Part shown: positions 28,301 to 35,521 of the stretch, in pieces
How the letters are laid out: each line of letters begins with the position of its first letter
Numbering within the stretch: position 1 is the first letter of the stretch
Origin: an uncultured Lachnospiraceae bacterium
Lineage (GTDB): Bacteria; Bacillota; Clostridia; Lachnospirales; Lachnospiraceae
Length of the DNA: 43,374 nt
Reading direction: 5' to 3'
Assembly: GCA_947174665.1 (NCBI GenBank)
Contig: CAMWJV010000012.1
Location: 1-43,374 of the forward strand
The notes under the pieces: model-generated
Seen by the model: the letters and a program-made list of their open reading frames with translations, nothing else
The model's database searches: none
What the model was told of the DNA's origin: nothing
Position numbers and translations under genes: made by a program

Positions 28301-29739
28301 GTTTTTCCCTGCCCATCCTGCATCTGCCAGGAAAGATCCACGGCTCCGCTGCCTCCATAGGCTCGGTAATTGTCCGCCGCTTTCAGTTCCAGATTTACCC
28401 ACTGAGCGTAGAGAGTTATGTTACCCGCAGGAGTGATGGAAGCTCCCCCGCCGCCCGCCGGAAGCTGAAACTCCGCATCATAATACCAGCCTCCAAAGGA
28501 ATATCCATTCCGCTCCGCCTCAGGCAGCATAATGCTCCCCGCATCATAGACTGCCCGCAAAGTGTCTCTGCTTCCTTCCGGCGCTATGTATCTGTAGATT
28601 CCGTTTTTAAAGAAACCTGTAAAAGGCTGCGTCATCGCCCACTCCCGGAAGTACAAGTCGGCTGCTGCCGGCGGGATGGCAGTTCCTTCGTTTACCTGAA
28701 AAGTCACCACATATCCCTCAGGCGGCTCTATTTGAAAATCATCCGGCGTATATGTCTCGCCATACTGCTTTTTGATTTCGGTAATACCGCTCCTTCCCTC
28801 ATAGGTTCCCCCGTTTGGATCTATCTGAAGAATACTTTCCACCGCCTCCCACTGGGCATAAAGAATAACGGTGCCCTCCTCATTCCGACCGGGACTGCCA
28901 TTCCAGTTCTCCGATGTCAGGTTCCATATTTTTGCTCCGTCCTCATAGGCATCTCCGGTGCCGTCCGGCATTCTGTTCCATCCGGCAAACCGGTATCCCA
29001 CACAGCCATAAGCATTCCGGGACAACTCTCTCGCCGGAGTCAATGTTGTTCCCTCGTACTCCTCTGCATCCCCATACATATGTAAGCTGTATGGCATATA
29101 ACCTCCCGTATTTTCTGTGTCCTCCGGAAAATTTGCATCATATATCACTCTGTACATATTGGCCGAAACAGCTTTACAGATATGCCTGAATTCTCTTCCC
29201 TGCTCCAGATTATCGCAGAAGGGGCAGAGGAAATAATAATCCATACCCATAGGAATGCAATTTATGGTTTCCGCCGTCTCTCTGCTCATATAGACGCAGG
29301 TATCCGAAATCACCTCTCCACAATCTGCACAGTAAGCAATCCAGCCGGAATAATGTCTTGCTTCACAGCATTGCTTCCTGTAACTGATGCCATGGTAATC
29401 CATCGGATAATACGATTGAATACACTGTCCGGTCTCGTTCTCCACAATCCAGCGCCCCACCGGTACCGGGTCCTCCCTCCGTCTGAAATAGCAGTGTTCA
29501 CCCTCCTCCGGCTCCCGCAGCGCAGAAGTAATTCCCGTGTTTACAGTCATCCCTTTGGGATACCATTGAATGTTCCTGTCCCCCGCGTTGGTAGTCCATG
29601 CCTGCCCATCCGGAGAAAAAGACACATACGGACTGTTATAGACCGTTTTTATTTGAGCTGCCTCCGCAGGCGCTGCCTCTGTAAGCAGACCGGCCAAAAG
29701 CACCGCCAACGCCCCTAATCCTATTCTGTATCTTTTCAT
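25372..29739 (-). CDS. Large secreted multidomain protein of the Tad operon (InlB-type repeats, Gly-rich domain)
   Basis: The 1455-aa product begins with a Sec signal peptide ending near AEA (residue 27). Residues 80-190 hold many cysteines in CxxC pairs (CADC, CPFC). Residues about 195-450 contain InlB/Listeria-Bacteroides repeats (YRFAGWNRMPDGTG ... ILYAQW; GYSFGGWYYDAEF ... LYAQW). An Fn3-like part (about 455-515) and a glycine-rich domain (about 520-650) follow, then beta-sandwich regions to the end. There is no LPXTG motif or C-terminal membrane helix. The ATG at 29739 follows GGGAGGAG and overlaps the preceding stop as ATGA; the frame 63 codons upstream lacks a signal peptide. Likely an adhesin or pilus-associated protein, by inference. 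Confidence 0.85.
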   Translation of the reverse strand: MKRYRIGLGALAVLLAGLLTEAAPAEAAQIKTVYNSPYVSFSPDGQAWTTNAGDRNIQWYPKGMTVNTGITSALREPEEGEHCYFRRREDPVPVGRWIVENETGQCIQSYYPMDYHGISYRKQCCEARHYSGWIAYCADCGEVISDTCVYMSRETAETINCIPMGMDYYFLCPFCDNLEQGREFRHICKAVSANMYRVIYDANFPEDTENTGGYMPYSLHMYGDAEEYEGTTLTPARELSRNAYGCVGYRFAGWNRMPDGTGDAYEDGAKIWNLTSENWNGSPGRNEEGTVILYAQWEAVESILQIDPNGGTYEGRSGITEIKKQYGETYTPDDFQIEPPEGYVVTFQVNEGTAIPPAAADLYFREWAMTQPFTGFFKNGIYRYIAPEGSRDTLRAVYDAGSIMLPEAERNGYSFGGWYYDAEFQLPAGGGGASITPAGNITLYAQWVNLELKAADNYRAYGGSGAVDLSWQMQDGQGKTYLLYQSVDGKEWAKISAADDICNETDIHIGLKKTGKAESYTVPDTGIYTINLSGAQGGSYKNYEGGKGGSAEIRIWLEKDEVLTFEVGGSDGYNGGGKGSVYGGGGGCTVVSSDKKGIIAVAGGGGGAIESGEGGAGGSSAFLTEAGYAGEDGMAGGGGGFQGGAAGNYILHVHTPVCYREISGTIRAGLDFYNTCNTEYSGVYAESTTISGLSARAYAHSNTDQPFISLKVGNESIYLETPYAGTLTFSDTSINTLCDVRGPGADSTLTRITVYYIHEDGRITSETVLPERLNHTVSVTTDVWYKEGSCQAKRPVYTCIISQKQFSGTIETRLRAECEYPAGIFHGTESMYNMQGTFAFEVKEDVKGVYIEAARSVSAKENSCWMNIGVQDVLYRYDGRELKCGYAEGQIESVLPAYGGSSYVNPDVVLEYTLIPGNRKGDGCASLDAVQLGFREELELEDVMATDLEAPCAVSVASVEMLPMGNEAVSVFWEKPVDNGTTYYHKAEACLKGETSPLCTSNITKNTLVSGVVGYYYLIDGKKNSAADKSGIYTAEENVEVNLAEGMQYLHLAAVDAAGNISETVHVPVEAESVPWNITTRQLQIREGENVYATEEKTYYVRCDGVTPFLLEHGSYMDGPVTKDNRLAYSIFESPLYGQNIIYMSAGEKQEELICSTKGAPPLIRYPYSVARYADEGRSLDVEQMFTLGMEAHGQSLEIIPRAGGVFMEKGVQKTYYSDPSSDVGNGIVLLGDGEGPVISGLEVLSEGQLIDRQEEVIRLYLTVSDDLSGVAEFYLKVTNLDNRNMKTYYSEGNVIELEITDKEPLFTGEFAVLAYAADNVGNVTEISRLVTEFAVETKIERILAPHDPVFKGGESGILYINTYGYADRVEVEFPPEFAEADERLKKVVFDYSDEQLYRQESAVQFMVPLYISTDREYTLKVRVFRGEKSLESNPVLYITSEGGDILSEFRTRLR

Positions 29740-30482
29740 TCGTTCTCCTCCCTTTTGCCGCATACGCTGCAGTACAGGTAGGGAACTTCTTTTGTTCCTC
29801 CATTGTCCCAATCCGTTTCTTTCCTGATTCCTTCCACCCATGTATGCGGCTGCACCTGCCCGCATGTCTCGCTCCACTCTGTGCCGCACCTTATACAGGT
29901 ATATTTGATGCTTCCTCCGCCTGTACAATCCGGCTGACAGGTCACTACCCCCTCATCTCCGGCATGCCCTAATGGCCCTCTGTATATAACATCAAGACAT
30001 TTACCGCAATCTACGCATTTCACATCATACTTTGCCCCATAAAAGCAATCGGGCTCATGTTCTCCAAATGCCAGAACAGTAACCGTGCTGCCGCTATCCA
30101 TGCGACAGACATGCGCCGATGCTGCCGCAGACTCCTGAACCGCCTCAGCCCCTTGACGTGCTTCAGACTCCTGAACCGCCTCAGACTCTTGACATGCTTC
30201 AGATTCCTCAACCGTCACCAGGCCCTGAACTGTTTCAGATTCCTCATTTGCCTCCGGCCCTCGACCTGGCCCGGATTCCCCACTTGCAGCCGGCTCCTGA
30301 ACCGTCTCAGGTTCCTCCCGCACCTGTTCATTTTCCGTTTTTGCATCAGCTGTCCGCAAAACCTCTGCATTGACTTCCGGTTCCACCACCGTTCCCTGCA
30401 CATTGGTATTGGTATATGGCATGTCACCGCATGCAGTCATCAGTACCGCCGCCAGCAGTATAGCTATGATTCCTTTTTTCAT
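29736..30482 (-). CDS. Cys-rich lipoprotein with 12-residue repeats, Tad operon
   Basis: The 248-aa protein has a lipoprotein signal (AAVLMTACGDM). A linker at about 58-117 is made of five 12-residue, Glu/Gln/Ser-rich repeats. The C-terminal 100 residues carry zinc-ribbon-like cysteine pairs (CVDCGKC, CIRCGTEW, CSVCGK), similar in style to the CADC and CPFC pairs in the large secreted protein encoded next. Start at 30482 has AAAGGGGGG upstream. Its stop overlaps the start of the large gene as ATGA, so the two may form a surface pair, with the repeat acting as a spacer from the membrane. No known family is recognised. Confidence 0.8.
   Translation of the reverse strand: MKKGIIAILLAAVLMTACGDMPYTNTNVQGTVVEPEVNAEVLRTADAKTENEQVREEPETVQEPAASGESGPGRGPEANEESETVQGLVTVEESEACQESEAVQESEARQGAEAVQESAAASAHVCRMDSGSTVTVLAFGEHEPDCFYGAKYDVKCVDCGKCLDVIYRGPLGHAGDEGVVTCQPDCTGGGSIKYTCIRCGTEWSETCGQVQPHTWVEGIRKETDWDNGGTKEVPYLYCSVCGKREENE
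30130..30309 (-). repeat. Five in-frame 36-bp tandem repeats in the lipoprotein gene
   Basis: Units start at 30130, 30166, 30202, 30238 and 30274. The first two differ at only a few bases; the others are more worn. Each encodes 12 residues such as SEACQESEAVQE. Unit number could vary between strains. Confidence 0.85.
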
Positions 30483-30504
30483 AAATTCCCCCCTTTGATA
30501 ATGT

Positions 30505-31188
30505 TCATTGCATAGCTCTGACAACCCGAAGAGTTCCGCTTGCCAGCTCAGAGTAAAATGCCTCCACATCCTTTTTGTCCAGATAAATATTGATCCGCTG
30601 GGCCGCCGTCACCATATCGCCGTTTACAATTCTGATTCCCGTCTGGTCAAACACCTCCTGCACATAAATATTATCCCAGGCAAGCTCCGCCTCCCCTTCC
30701 TCTGATACGCTGTAAATATGTATTCTGTCTCCTGCACGAAGCACGCCTCCTGCCACCTGATAGAGGTCTTCCGCCTTAAAACCGGCCACTACCGGTTCTT
30801 TCATTCCCCTCAGAACATCATCCAGAGTTTCAAACATTCCCTCTGCCAAAAGCACACCCTGTTCAATGTCAAAGACTGCTGCCAGGCCCTTCACCTGCTC
30901 CGGACTGCACAGTGCGCTTTCCGGTATACAGGATTTGTCCAATGACTTCTCCCGAAAATAAAGACTCATGTTTTCCGCCGTAATCAGCTGACCCTTTGGT
31001 ATTTCTGCCGCAGCGACATACACTGTTCCTTTTTCATACTTTGTCAGTGCGCTTTTCTCCAGCTGCAGCATAACGGAAAAAACCGCCACCGCCGCAATCA
31101 GTGCGGCGGCCATACCTCCCGCCTTCCACCTTTCCGTTATGTTTTCCCTTCTCTGATTTTCTTTTTTCTTTTCTTCTCTTTTCCTCAT
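30505..31188 (-). CDS. CpaB/RcpC-type pilus assembly protein with SAF domain
   Basis: The 227-aa protein has a basic cytoplasmic start, one membrane span (about 25-43), and a SAF domain (VYVAAAEIPKGQLITAENM ... GLAAVFDIEQGVLLAEGM). A second domain (VLRAGDRIHIYSV ... QRINIYLDKKDVEAFYSELASG) is typical of RcpC/CpaB. In Gram-negative Tad systems CpaB works with the secretin; here, with no outer membrane, it may bind the cell wall or guide the pilus. It lies between the pseudopilin genes and the Cys-rich lipoprotein on the same strand. Confidence 0.85.
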   Translation of the reverse strand: MRKREEKKKENQRRENITERWKAGGMAAALIAAVAVFSVMLQLEKSALTKYEKGTVYVAAAEIPKGQLITAENMSLYFREKSLDKSCIPESALCSPEQVKGLAAVFDIEQGVLLAEGMFETLDDVLRGMKEPVVAGFKAEDLYQVAGGVLRAGDRIHIYSVSEEGEAELAWDNIYVQEVFDQTGIRIVNGDMVTAAQRINIYLDKKDVEAFYSELASGTLRVVRAMQ

Positions 31189-31212
31189 ACCTCTTTTTCC
31201 ATCCTTTTTACG

Positions 31213-31797
31213 TTAATTCTTTTCACACTTCACCACATCCACCAGCTTCCCTTTTCTGGCTGTAACTTCTATTCCGAATACTCCTTTGATCTGATAAGAT
31301 ATTTCACTGTAAATACCCGTATTTTCCACCTTCATTCCGTTGGGAGCCGTCTCCTGTCCCAGAGTTCCGTACCGTTGGATTGCCGCTCCTCCTCTGCCAT
31401 AACTGCACACTTCAACTTCACTGCCGCTAACATTGTACACCGTGAAATTTTCAATGCTGACCGAACCGGAAATCAACCCTTTATTTTCACATTCCCACAG
31501 GTCATTTAAGTTAAGGTTTGCTCTGATGGCCTTCCGATACCAGTCATATGCCTCATCGGCATCGCGAATCCACAGTTTGTGAGAAATACCATACTCCTCC
31601 ACATCTATTACCGCAGCAGCCAGATTGGAGGCGGCAAGAGCATCCTCCATATATTGAGAAGATGAGCGAAAGATTTCCAGCTGCAAAAGAAAACAGAGCA
31701 AAATTCCAAGGAACAGCATGAACCACAGCCCAAGTGCCCATCCGATCTGACCACTCTCAGTACTTTGCAGTAGACATTCTTTTTTCTTCGAACCCAT
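31213..31797 (-). CDS. TadE/TadG-like pseudopilin 2
   Basis: The 194-aa protein has one N-terminal membrane span (GWALGLWFMLFLGILLCFLLQLE) and an outside domain. The basic stretch followed by SGQIG before the span resembles a prepilin cleavage region. It overlaps the previous pseudopilin gene by 41 nt, with GAGGGGG before its ATG. Minor pilins of this sort usually prime or cap the Flp fibre. The family match is by architecture and position, not by strong motif. Confidence 0.72.
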   Translation of the reverse strand: MGSKKKECLLQSTESGQIGWALGLWFMLFLGILLCFLLQLEIFRSSSQYMEDALAASNLAAAVIDVEEYGISHKLWIRDADEAYDWYRKAIRANLNLNDLWECENKGLISGSVSIENFTVYNVSGSEVEVCSYGRGGAAIQRYGTLGQETAPNGMKVENTGIYSEISYQIKGVFGIEVTARKGKLVDVVKCEKN

Positions 31798-32113
31798 ATA
31801 TCCCCCTCAGCTTTCCTTTTATTTTGAGCACGATTTCTTCTCCGTAGCCCACTCTGTCAAAGGTAGTTCCCTCCAGGCTTATCCCTGAAGCTCCTGCCGC
31901 CTCCAGCTCTCTGTCAAGGAGCTGTCTGTCACTCTCTGTCAGCATGCCCACTGTCTCCATTCGAAGAATGTATTTCCTGGCAATCTGGTTGATCTCTGTC
32001 TTTTCATCTACCAGCCGCACACTGTCCATATATGACACAAGCAGCAATGTCATCAGCAGCATACAGATACATGCCGCCATCAGATCACCAATATTTCCTT
32101 TCTCCCTTTTCAT
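31757..32113 (-). CDS. TadE-like pseudopilin 1 (DUF4320-like)
   Basis: The 118-aa protein starts MKREKGNIGDLMAACICMLLMTLLLVSYMDSV: a short basic leader with a glycine, an acidic residue close after it, and a hydrophobic helix, as in type IVb prepilins. The next part (DEKTEINQIARKYILRMETVGML) matches the helical shoulder of DUF4320/TadE proteins. Its start overlaps the Flp pilin stop as ATGA. It should be processed by the A24 peptidase encoded at the end of the operon. Confidence 0.75.
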   Translation of the reverse strand: MKREKGNIGDLMAACICMLLMTLLLVSYMDSVRLVDEKTEINQIARKYILRMETVGMLTESDRQLLDRELEAAGASGISLEGTTFDRVGYGEEIVLKIKGKLRGIYGFEEKRMSTAKY

Positions 32114-32337
32114 GCGCTTACTCCTGTCAGTATCTGCTGTGCCTTGGTTGTCATAGCATCCACCAGAGTCTTAATAAATGTTGTCAGACTGTCTTTCATT
32201 ACCACACACAGCAAAAGGGCAATGATACATAATCCCACCGTCACCAGAATACCGTCTATTCCCGGTTCCTTTTTCATTGCCTGCTTTTTCACAAATCTGC
32301 CTACCTGCATTATTCTGTATTTCATTCGTCCTGCCAT
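32110..32337 (-). CDS. Flp1-like type IVb pilin
   Basis: The 75-aa protein has a basic leader, the segment KKEPGIDGILVTVGLCIIALLLCVVM, and a short amphipathic tail (TTFIKTLVDAMTTKAQQILTGV). This is the layout of the major pilin in Bacillota Tad systems. Cleavage is expected near the EPG residues. AGGAGG precedes the ATG, one of the best ribosome sites in the operon, as expected for the main subunit. It lies between TadC and the pseudopilins. Confidence 0.85.
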   Translation of the reverse strand: MAGRMKYRIMQVGRFVKKQAMKKEPGIDGILVTVGLCIIALLLCVVMKDSLTTFIKTLVDAMTTKAQQILTGVSA

Positions 32338-32358
32338 TACTTTTCCTCCTCTTTTTCA

Positions 32359-33198
32359 TTAAAATATTGCCGCCGTACCGAACATGTAGCTTACACACAG
32401 ATACAGCGCAATACCCAGTACCACCGTCAGCACTCCCAGCTGACAAAATGTGATTTTTCTGTCCAGCGCCACCTTTTTCCTCTCCAACACGGCCGCTTCC
32501 ATATCCTTTACCTGCTCTCCGATATCCCGGAGCAGCTCTACTGCCTGCCCCGACTCCAGCGCCTGCAGGATAATGATACAGAGAGAATCAATATGGGAAT
32601 TACTAAACTTTCCCTGAAACTTTTCCAGCGAATCATGCACATCCGCTTTCATTACAATATCTCCCGCCAACTCCAGCAGCGCCTGCCTGAGCCGCTTTTC
32701 CTGCACGTTTCCATAGCACTCCGCCAGCGCATCCGTCACATAAACCCCTGCTCTGATCTGAATCTCCAGCGCATGGTATACCAGTTTAAGCTCTGGCAGC
32801 AGTTTTTCGTTATCCTTCTTGTTCATATAAAACAGCAGGAACACCGGCAGAAATGCCAGCAGGAAAAATGCCGCCGCACCATATCCGGCACCCAGTGGTG
32901 CGCATGCCAGAACCCCCGCCAGTCCGAATACCATACAGCAGGTAAGAAAGCGAACCGGCTCCACCCACTTTCCGTAGTGATATGCAGCTCCGTTCTTAAG
33001 CAGCCATCGCATTACTCTTTGATAATAATTGCTGGATCTGCCCTTTTCCCGCAGAAGCCCTGAAATCTCATAATATGCCTTCAGCAGCCTTTTTTGCCGA
33101 TGCCCGTTTTTCCCGAGCATTCGCAGAGCAAAAAACACCTCTGCCGCCGTCAGCGCCGAGACAGCATTTATAACAATTTTCATTTGCATCTCATCCAT
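32359..33198 (-). CDS. TadC-type pilus assembly membrane protein
   Basis: The 279-aa protein has membrane segments near the start, in the middle (about 100-145) and at the C-terminus, around the type II secretion F domain (LPELKLVYHALEIQIRAGVYVTDAL ... SLCIIILQALESGQAVELLRDIGEQVKDME). TadC and TadB form the inner-membrane platform moved by the TadA ATPase. I chose the ATG at 33198 with GGAGG close upstream; the longer frame from 33348 runs inside tadB and adds 50 unrelated residues. It follows tadB by 13 nt. Confidence 0.85.
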   Translation of the reverse strand: MDEMQMKIVINAVSALTAAEVFFALRMLGKNGHRQKRLLKAYYEISGLLREKGRSSNYYQRVMRWLLKNGAAYHYGKWVEPVRFLTCCMVFGLAGVLACAPLGAGYGAAAFFLLAFLPVFLLFYMNKKDNEKLLPELKLVYHALEIQIRAGVYVTDALAECYGNVQEKRLRQALLELAGDIVMKADVHDSLEKFQGKFSNSHIDSLCIIILQALESGQAVELLRDIGEQVKDMEAAVLERKKVALDRKITFCQLGVLTVVLGIALYLCVSYMFGTAAIF

Positions 33199-33211
33199 AT
33201 CTCCCTCCGCA

Positions 33212-34048
33212 TTAAAAGGCCCACCCGCTTTCGGTAAAACTTCCCACGATGAGCAATACAACAATTGACATCCCTGCCAGCAGCGCAAGGTTGATCGCAC
33301 CCTCACGCAGCATGCCTCTCCGTTCCCGTGCAACCCGAAGATACTCACGAAGACTTCTTCTGCTGCTGTTTACCAGAACGGAAAAATCCGCACAATACCG
33401 GACACTGACCTCCATATTACGGGCCAGTTCCTTGAACTTCGGATGTTCTATGCGCTCCGCCATGGCGAGCAGCGCCATTCCCACGTCTCCTGTGGTGGCC
33501 GCCTCATAACAACAGGCATCCAGGGCGCTCTTCACCGGCTCCTCCATATATCTGCTGATCTGTCCGAATATTCCGGTGATCTCCCCCGACGTTATGCTGT
33601 AATTACCCAGAAAATCCAACAGTTTCGTAAGATTTTCCTCTGTGCGCCGAAAATTGATCTTTCTGAGCCGGCGCAGGAAAAGACGCTCCCCCACTGCACA
33701 GCCTAAAAGCACTATTGTCGCCGGTCCCACGCCTCCCACCGAGGATACTGCAGTAAACAGTATAGACGCTGCCCCAAGATTGCCCAGCAGCCACCACTCC
33801 GCCGTAATTCCCGGAAACCGGTTCTTCACCCCGCAGTACTGTAGTTGCTGCTCCATGGAATACCAGCGGGAATACTTTTCCTGCATACTAAGCAGGTTCT
33901 GCCTGTCCGCCAGACTCCGCTGCCTGGAGGCGGCATTCATTCCGCTGCGGGTTTTCTTCAGCGCATCAGCAATATATTCCAGTGTTCCCAGCTCGCGGAA
34001 CAGCAGAAAAAATCCTGTAAACAGCAATACAAGTATCAATACTCTCAA
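33212..34048 (-). CDS. TadB-type pilus assembly membrane protein
   Basis: The 278-aa protein has an N-terminal span, two central spans (LLGNLGAASILFTAVSSVGGVGPATIVLLGCAV), the F-domain helices (TKLLDFLGNYSITSGEITGIFGQISRYMEEPVKSALDACCYEA), and a last span. It starts 4 nt inside the end of tadA as ATGA. With TadC it makes the platform that inserts pilins into the growing fibre. Confidence 0.85.
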   Translation of the reverse strand: MRVLILVLLFTGFFLLFRELGTLEYIADALKKTRSGMNAASRQRSLADRQNLLSMQEKYSRWYSMEQQLQYCGVKNRFPGITAEWWLLGNLGAASILFTAVSSVGGVGPATIVLLGCAVGERLFLRRLRKINFRRTEENLTKLLDFLGNYSITSGEITGIFGQISRYMEEPVKSALDACCYEAATTGDVGMALLAMAERIEHPKFKELARNMEVSVRYCADFSVLVNSSRRSLREYLRVARERRGMLREGAINLALLAGMSIVVLLIVGSFTESGWAF

Positions 34049-35163
34049 ACTTCGCTCCCTCCTAAAATTTTTTTATAGGACAGACTTCTGCTTTCCTCAT
34101 TCCACCCTCCGCACTCATATATCTCCTTTACCCGGTAATGTTCCATAAACACCACTGTTTTAAAACAATCCAGCATCCTCATCAGCTCATCCCTGGAATA
34201 TCTGCTTTTTCCCAGACAGTAATCCACCAGTTTGGCGGTGGCTTTGTCTGCGGATGGCGCGTGGATGGTAGCCGCACAGGTCTGTCCCGTATATGCAGCA
34301 TTAAGCAGATAAATTGCCTCCGTGCCCTTGACTTCTCCGATGATAAAAAAGTCCACATCCATGGTGAGCCCCGCTATGCTGATGTGCTCCAGATCGTAGC
34401 TGACCTGCTGCTCTCCCGTTCCCGGCAGGGAATGAAGGAACATCATGTCCGGATGAAACATAGTGGTCAGTTCATCCGCCTGTTGGGCCACCAGAACAGC
34501 ACAATTGTCCGGGAGCGTCTCCTTCAGAGCATTCAGAAGGGTTGTCTTACCGGAAGAATTGCCGCCGCAGATAAGAGTAGAGCCCTCCCGGAAACGGCAG
34601 ATTAAAAGCTCCGCCGTCCCGCGGTCAAGCATACCCTGTTCTATTAAATCCTTTATCTGCGGAAAAACCTTCGGAATCTTTCTGATACAGAGATAGGGTT
34701 CGTCATAGGTGTTCACCAGCGGCATGGAAACCGTAAAGCGCAAAATAAAATCCGGATGGCTCTCATTGTCGGTGAACCGTTGAATTGCATTCAGATTAGA
34801 AATATTGACCTGATTTCTTGTGGCAATGTAATCGATAAACTGTCTGTACTCTTTTGGCGAAGCAAATGCGGCATCCGCCGTCATCCGCTGTCCCTTCTTC
34901 TTGATTCGGATGTTGTCATAGCTCACCACCCGGATGTCGGAGACCGCCTTGTCGTCTATCAGCCCTGACAGTCTGGAATAACCAAAGATATACTGCTCAA
35001 ACTCCGTCAGAAGCGCCGCATCCTCCCTGGCTGACCTGTGGTAATATTCCGCAATGCAGGATTTGGCCTCCTCAAGAAACGCCTCCTTTGACACCAGGCC
35101 TTTCTTCATTTGCATCAGAGATTGCTGCTTTCTTGTGGTATATTCCTCCACCAGTTTCTGCAA
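34045..35163 (-). CDS. TadA/CpaF-type pilus assembly ATPase with altered active-site motif
   Basis: This is the motor for pilus assembly. Residues 200-208 form the Walker A motif GGNSSGKTT, with S in place of the usual G. Walker B is DFFIIGEVKGTEA at about 271-283, and the His-box is AATIHA. The acidic box usually read EDxxEL is QQADEL here (about 227-232), so the usual acidic pair is missing. Start is unresolved: no ATG is in frame. TTG at 35163 has GGAGAG 4 nt away; an ATT at 35196 has GGGAGG at ideal distance and would add 11 residues. It is the first gene of the Tad operon. Confidence 0.85.
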   Translation of the reverse strand: MQKLVEEYTTRKQQSLMQMKKGLVSKEAFLEEAKSCIAEYYHRSAREDAALLTEFEQYIFGYSRLSGLIDDKAVSDIRVVSYDNIRIKKKGQRMTADAAFASPKEYRQFIDYIATRNQVNISNLNAIQRFTDNESHPDFILRFTVSMPLVNTYDEPYLCIRKIPKVFPQIKDLIEQGMLDRGTAELLICRFREGSTLICGGNSSGKTTLLNALKETLPDNCAVLVAQQADELTTMFHPDMMFLHSLPGTGEQQVSYDLEHISIAGLTMDVDFFIIGEVKGTEAIYLLNAAYTGQTCAATIHAPSADKATAKLVDYCLGKSRYSRDELMRMLDCFKTVVFMEHYRVKEIYECGGWNEESRSLSYKKILGGSEV

Positions 35164-35318
35164 AAAACTCTCCGATGCGCCATATTCAGTTTTAATTGTT
35201 CATCCCTCCCATTCCCTGCGGCAAAAAAATACCGTGCACTGTATCCTTTTACCTGAAATTTAGTCTGTGACTTTGGCTGAAGCAGCCGGAAAAAGAAATA
35301 ATAAAATGTAACAGATAG

Positions 35319-35336
35319 CCAATCCAATTTGATTGG
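35319..35336. promoter_or_regulatory. 18-bp near-palindrome just downstream of the Tad promoter
   Basis: CCAATCCAATTTGATTGG pairs at eight of nine positions with no spacer. It covers about +3 to +20 of the predicted Tad transcript, a common place for a repressor. The divergent XRE-PNPOx protein is a natural candidate to bind it, but that is inference. Confidence 0.5.
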
Positions 35337-35345
35337 GTGCTTTAA

Positions 35346-35374
35346 AATATACACCAGCAGAAACAAAATGTCAA
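35346..35374 (-). promoter_or_regulatory. Promoter of the Tad operon
   Basis: Minus-strand TTGACA (35369-35374), a 17-bp spacer and TATATT (35346-35351). This gives a leader of about 140-175 nt before tadA. The stretch 35204-35521 holds this promoter, the palindrome, a small GGCTG/CAGCC hairpin and the divergent promoter, but no gene. Confidence 0.8.
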
Positions 35375-35446
35375 TACCTGATATATTATATTTTCCCACT
35401 CCCCGCCTTCGCAATCTCAACGTTACATTTTGCACCCCAAAAAAGG

Positions 35447-35475
35447 TTTTCACAGATATATGAAAAAGGTATAAT
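35447..35475 (+). promoter_or_regulatory. Promoter of the XRE-PNPOx gene
   Basis: TTTTCA (35447-35452), a 17-bp spacer and a perfect TATAAT (35470-35475), about 46 bp before the ATG. Confidence 0.7.
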
Positions 35476-35521
35476 AAACTCAAGAATGGAAGCCTTGTAA
35501 CGGCCGAAAGGAGGCAGCACA

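Noticed and set aside
27778..29085. A 435-codon plus-strand frame inside the large secreted protein gene
   Set aside because: Its length comes from the Gly- and Pro-rich composition of the minus-strand gene; the product resembles no family and lacks a ribosome site.
30130..30309. Regular 36-bp repeats suggesting a CRISPR array
   Set aside because: The repeats touch each other with no unique spacers, and they keep the reading frame of the lipoprotein gene.
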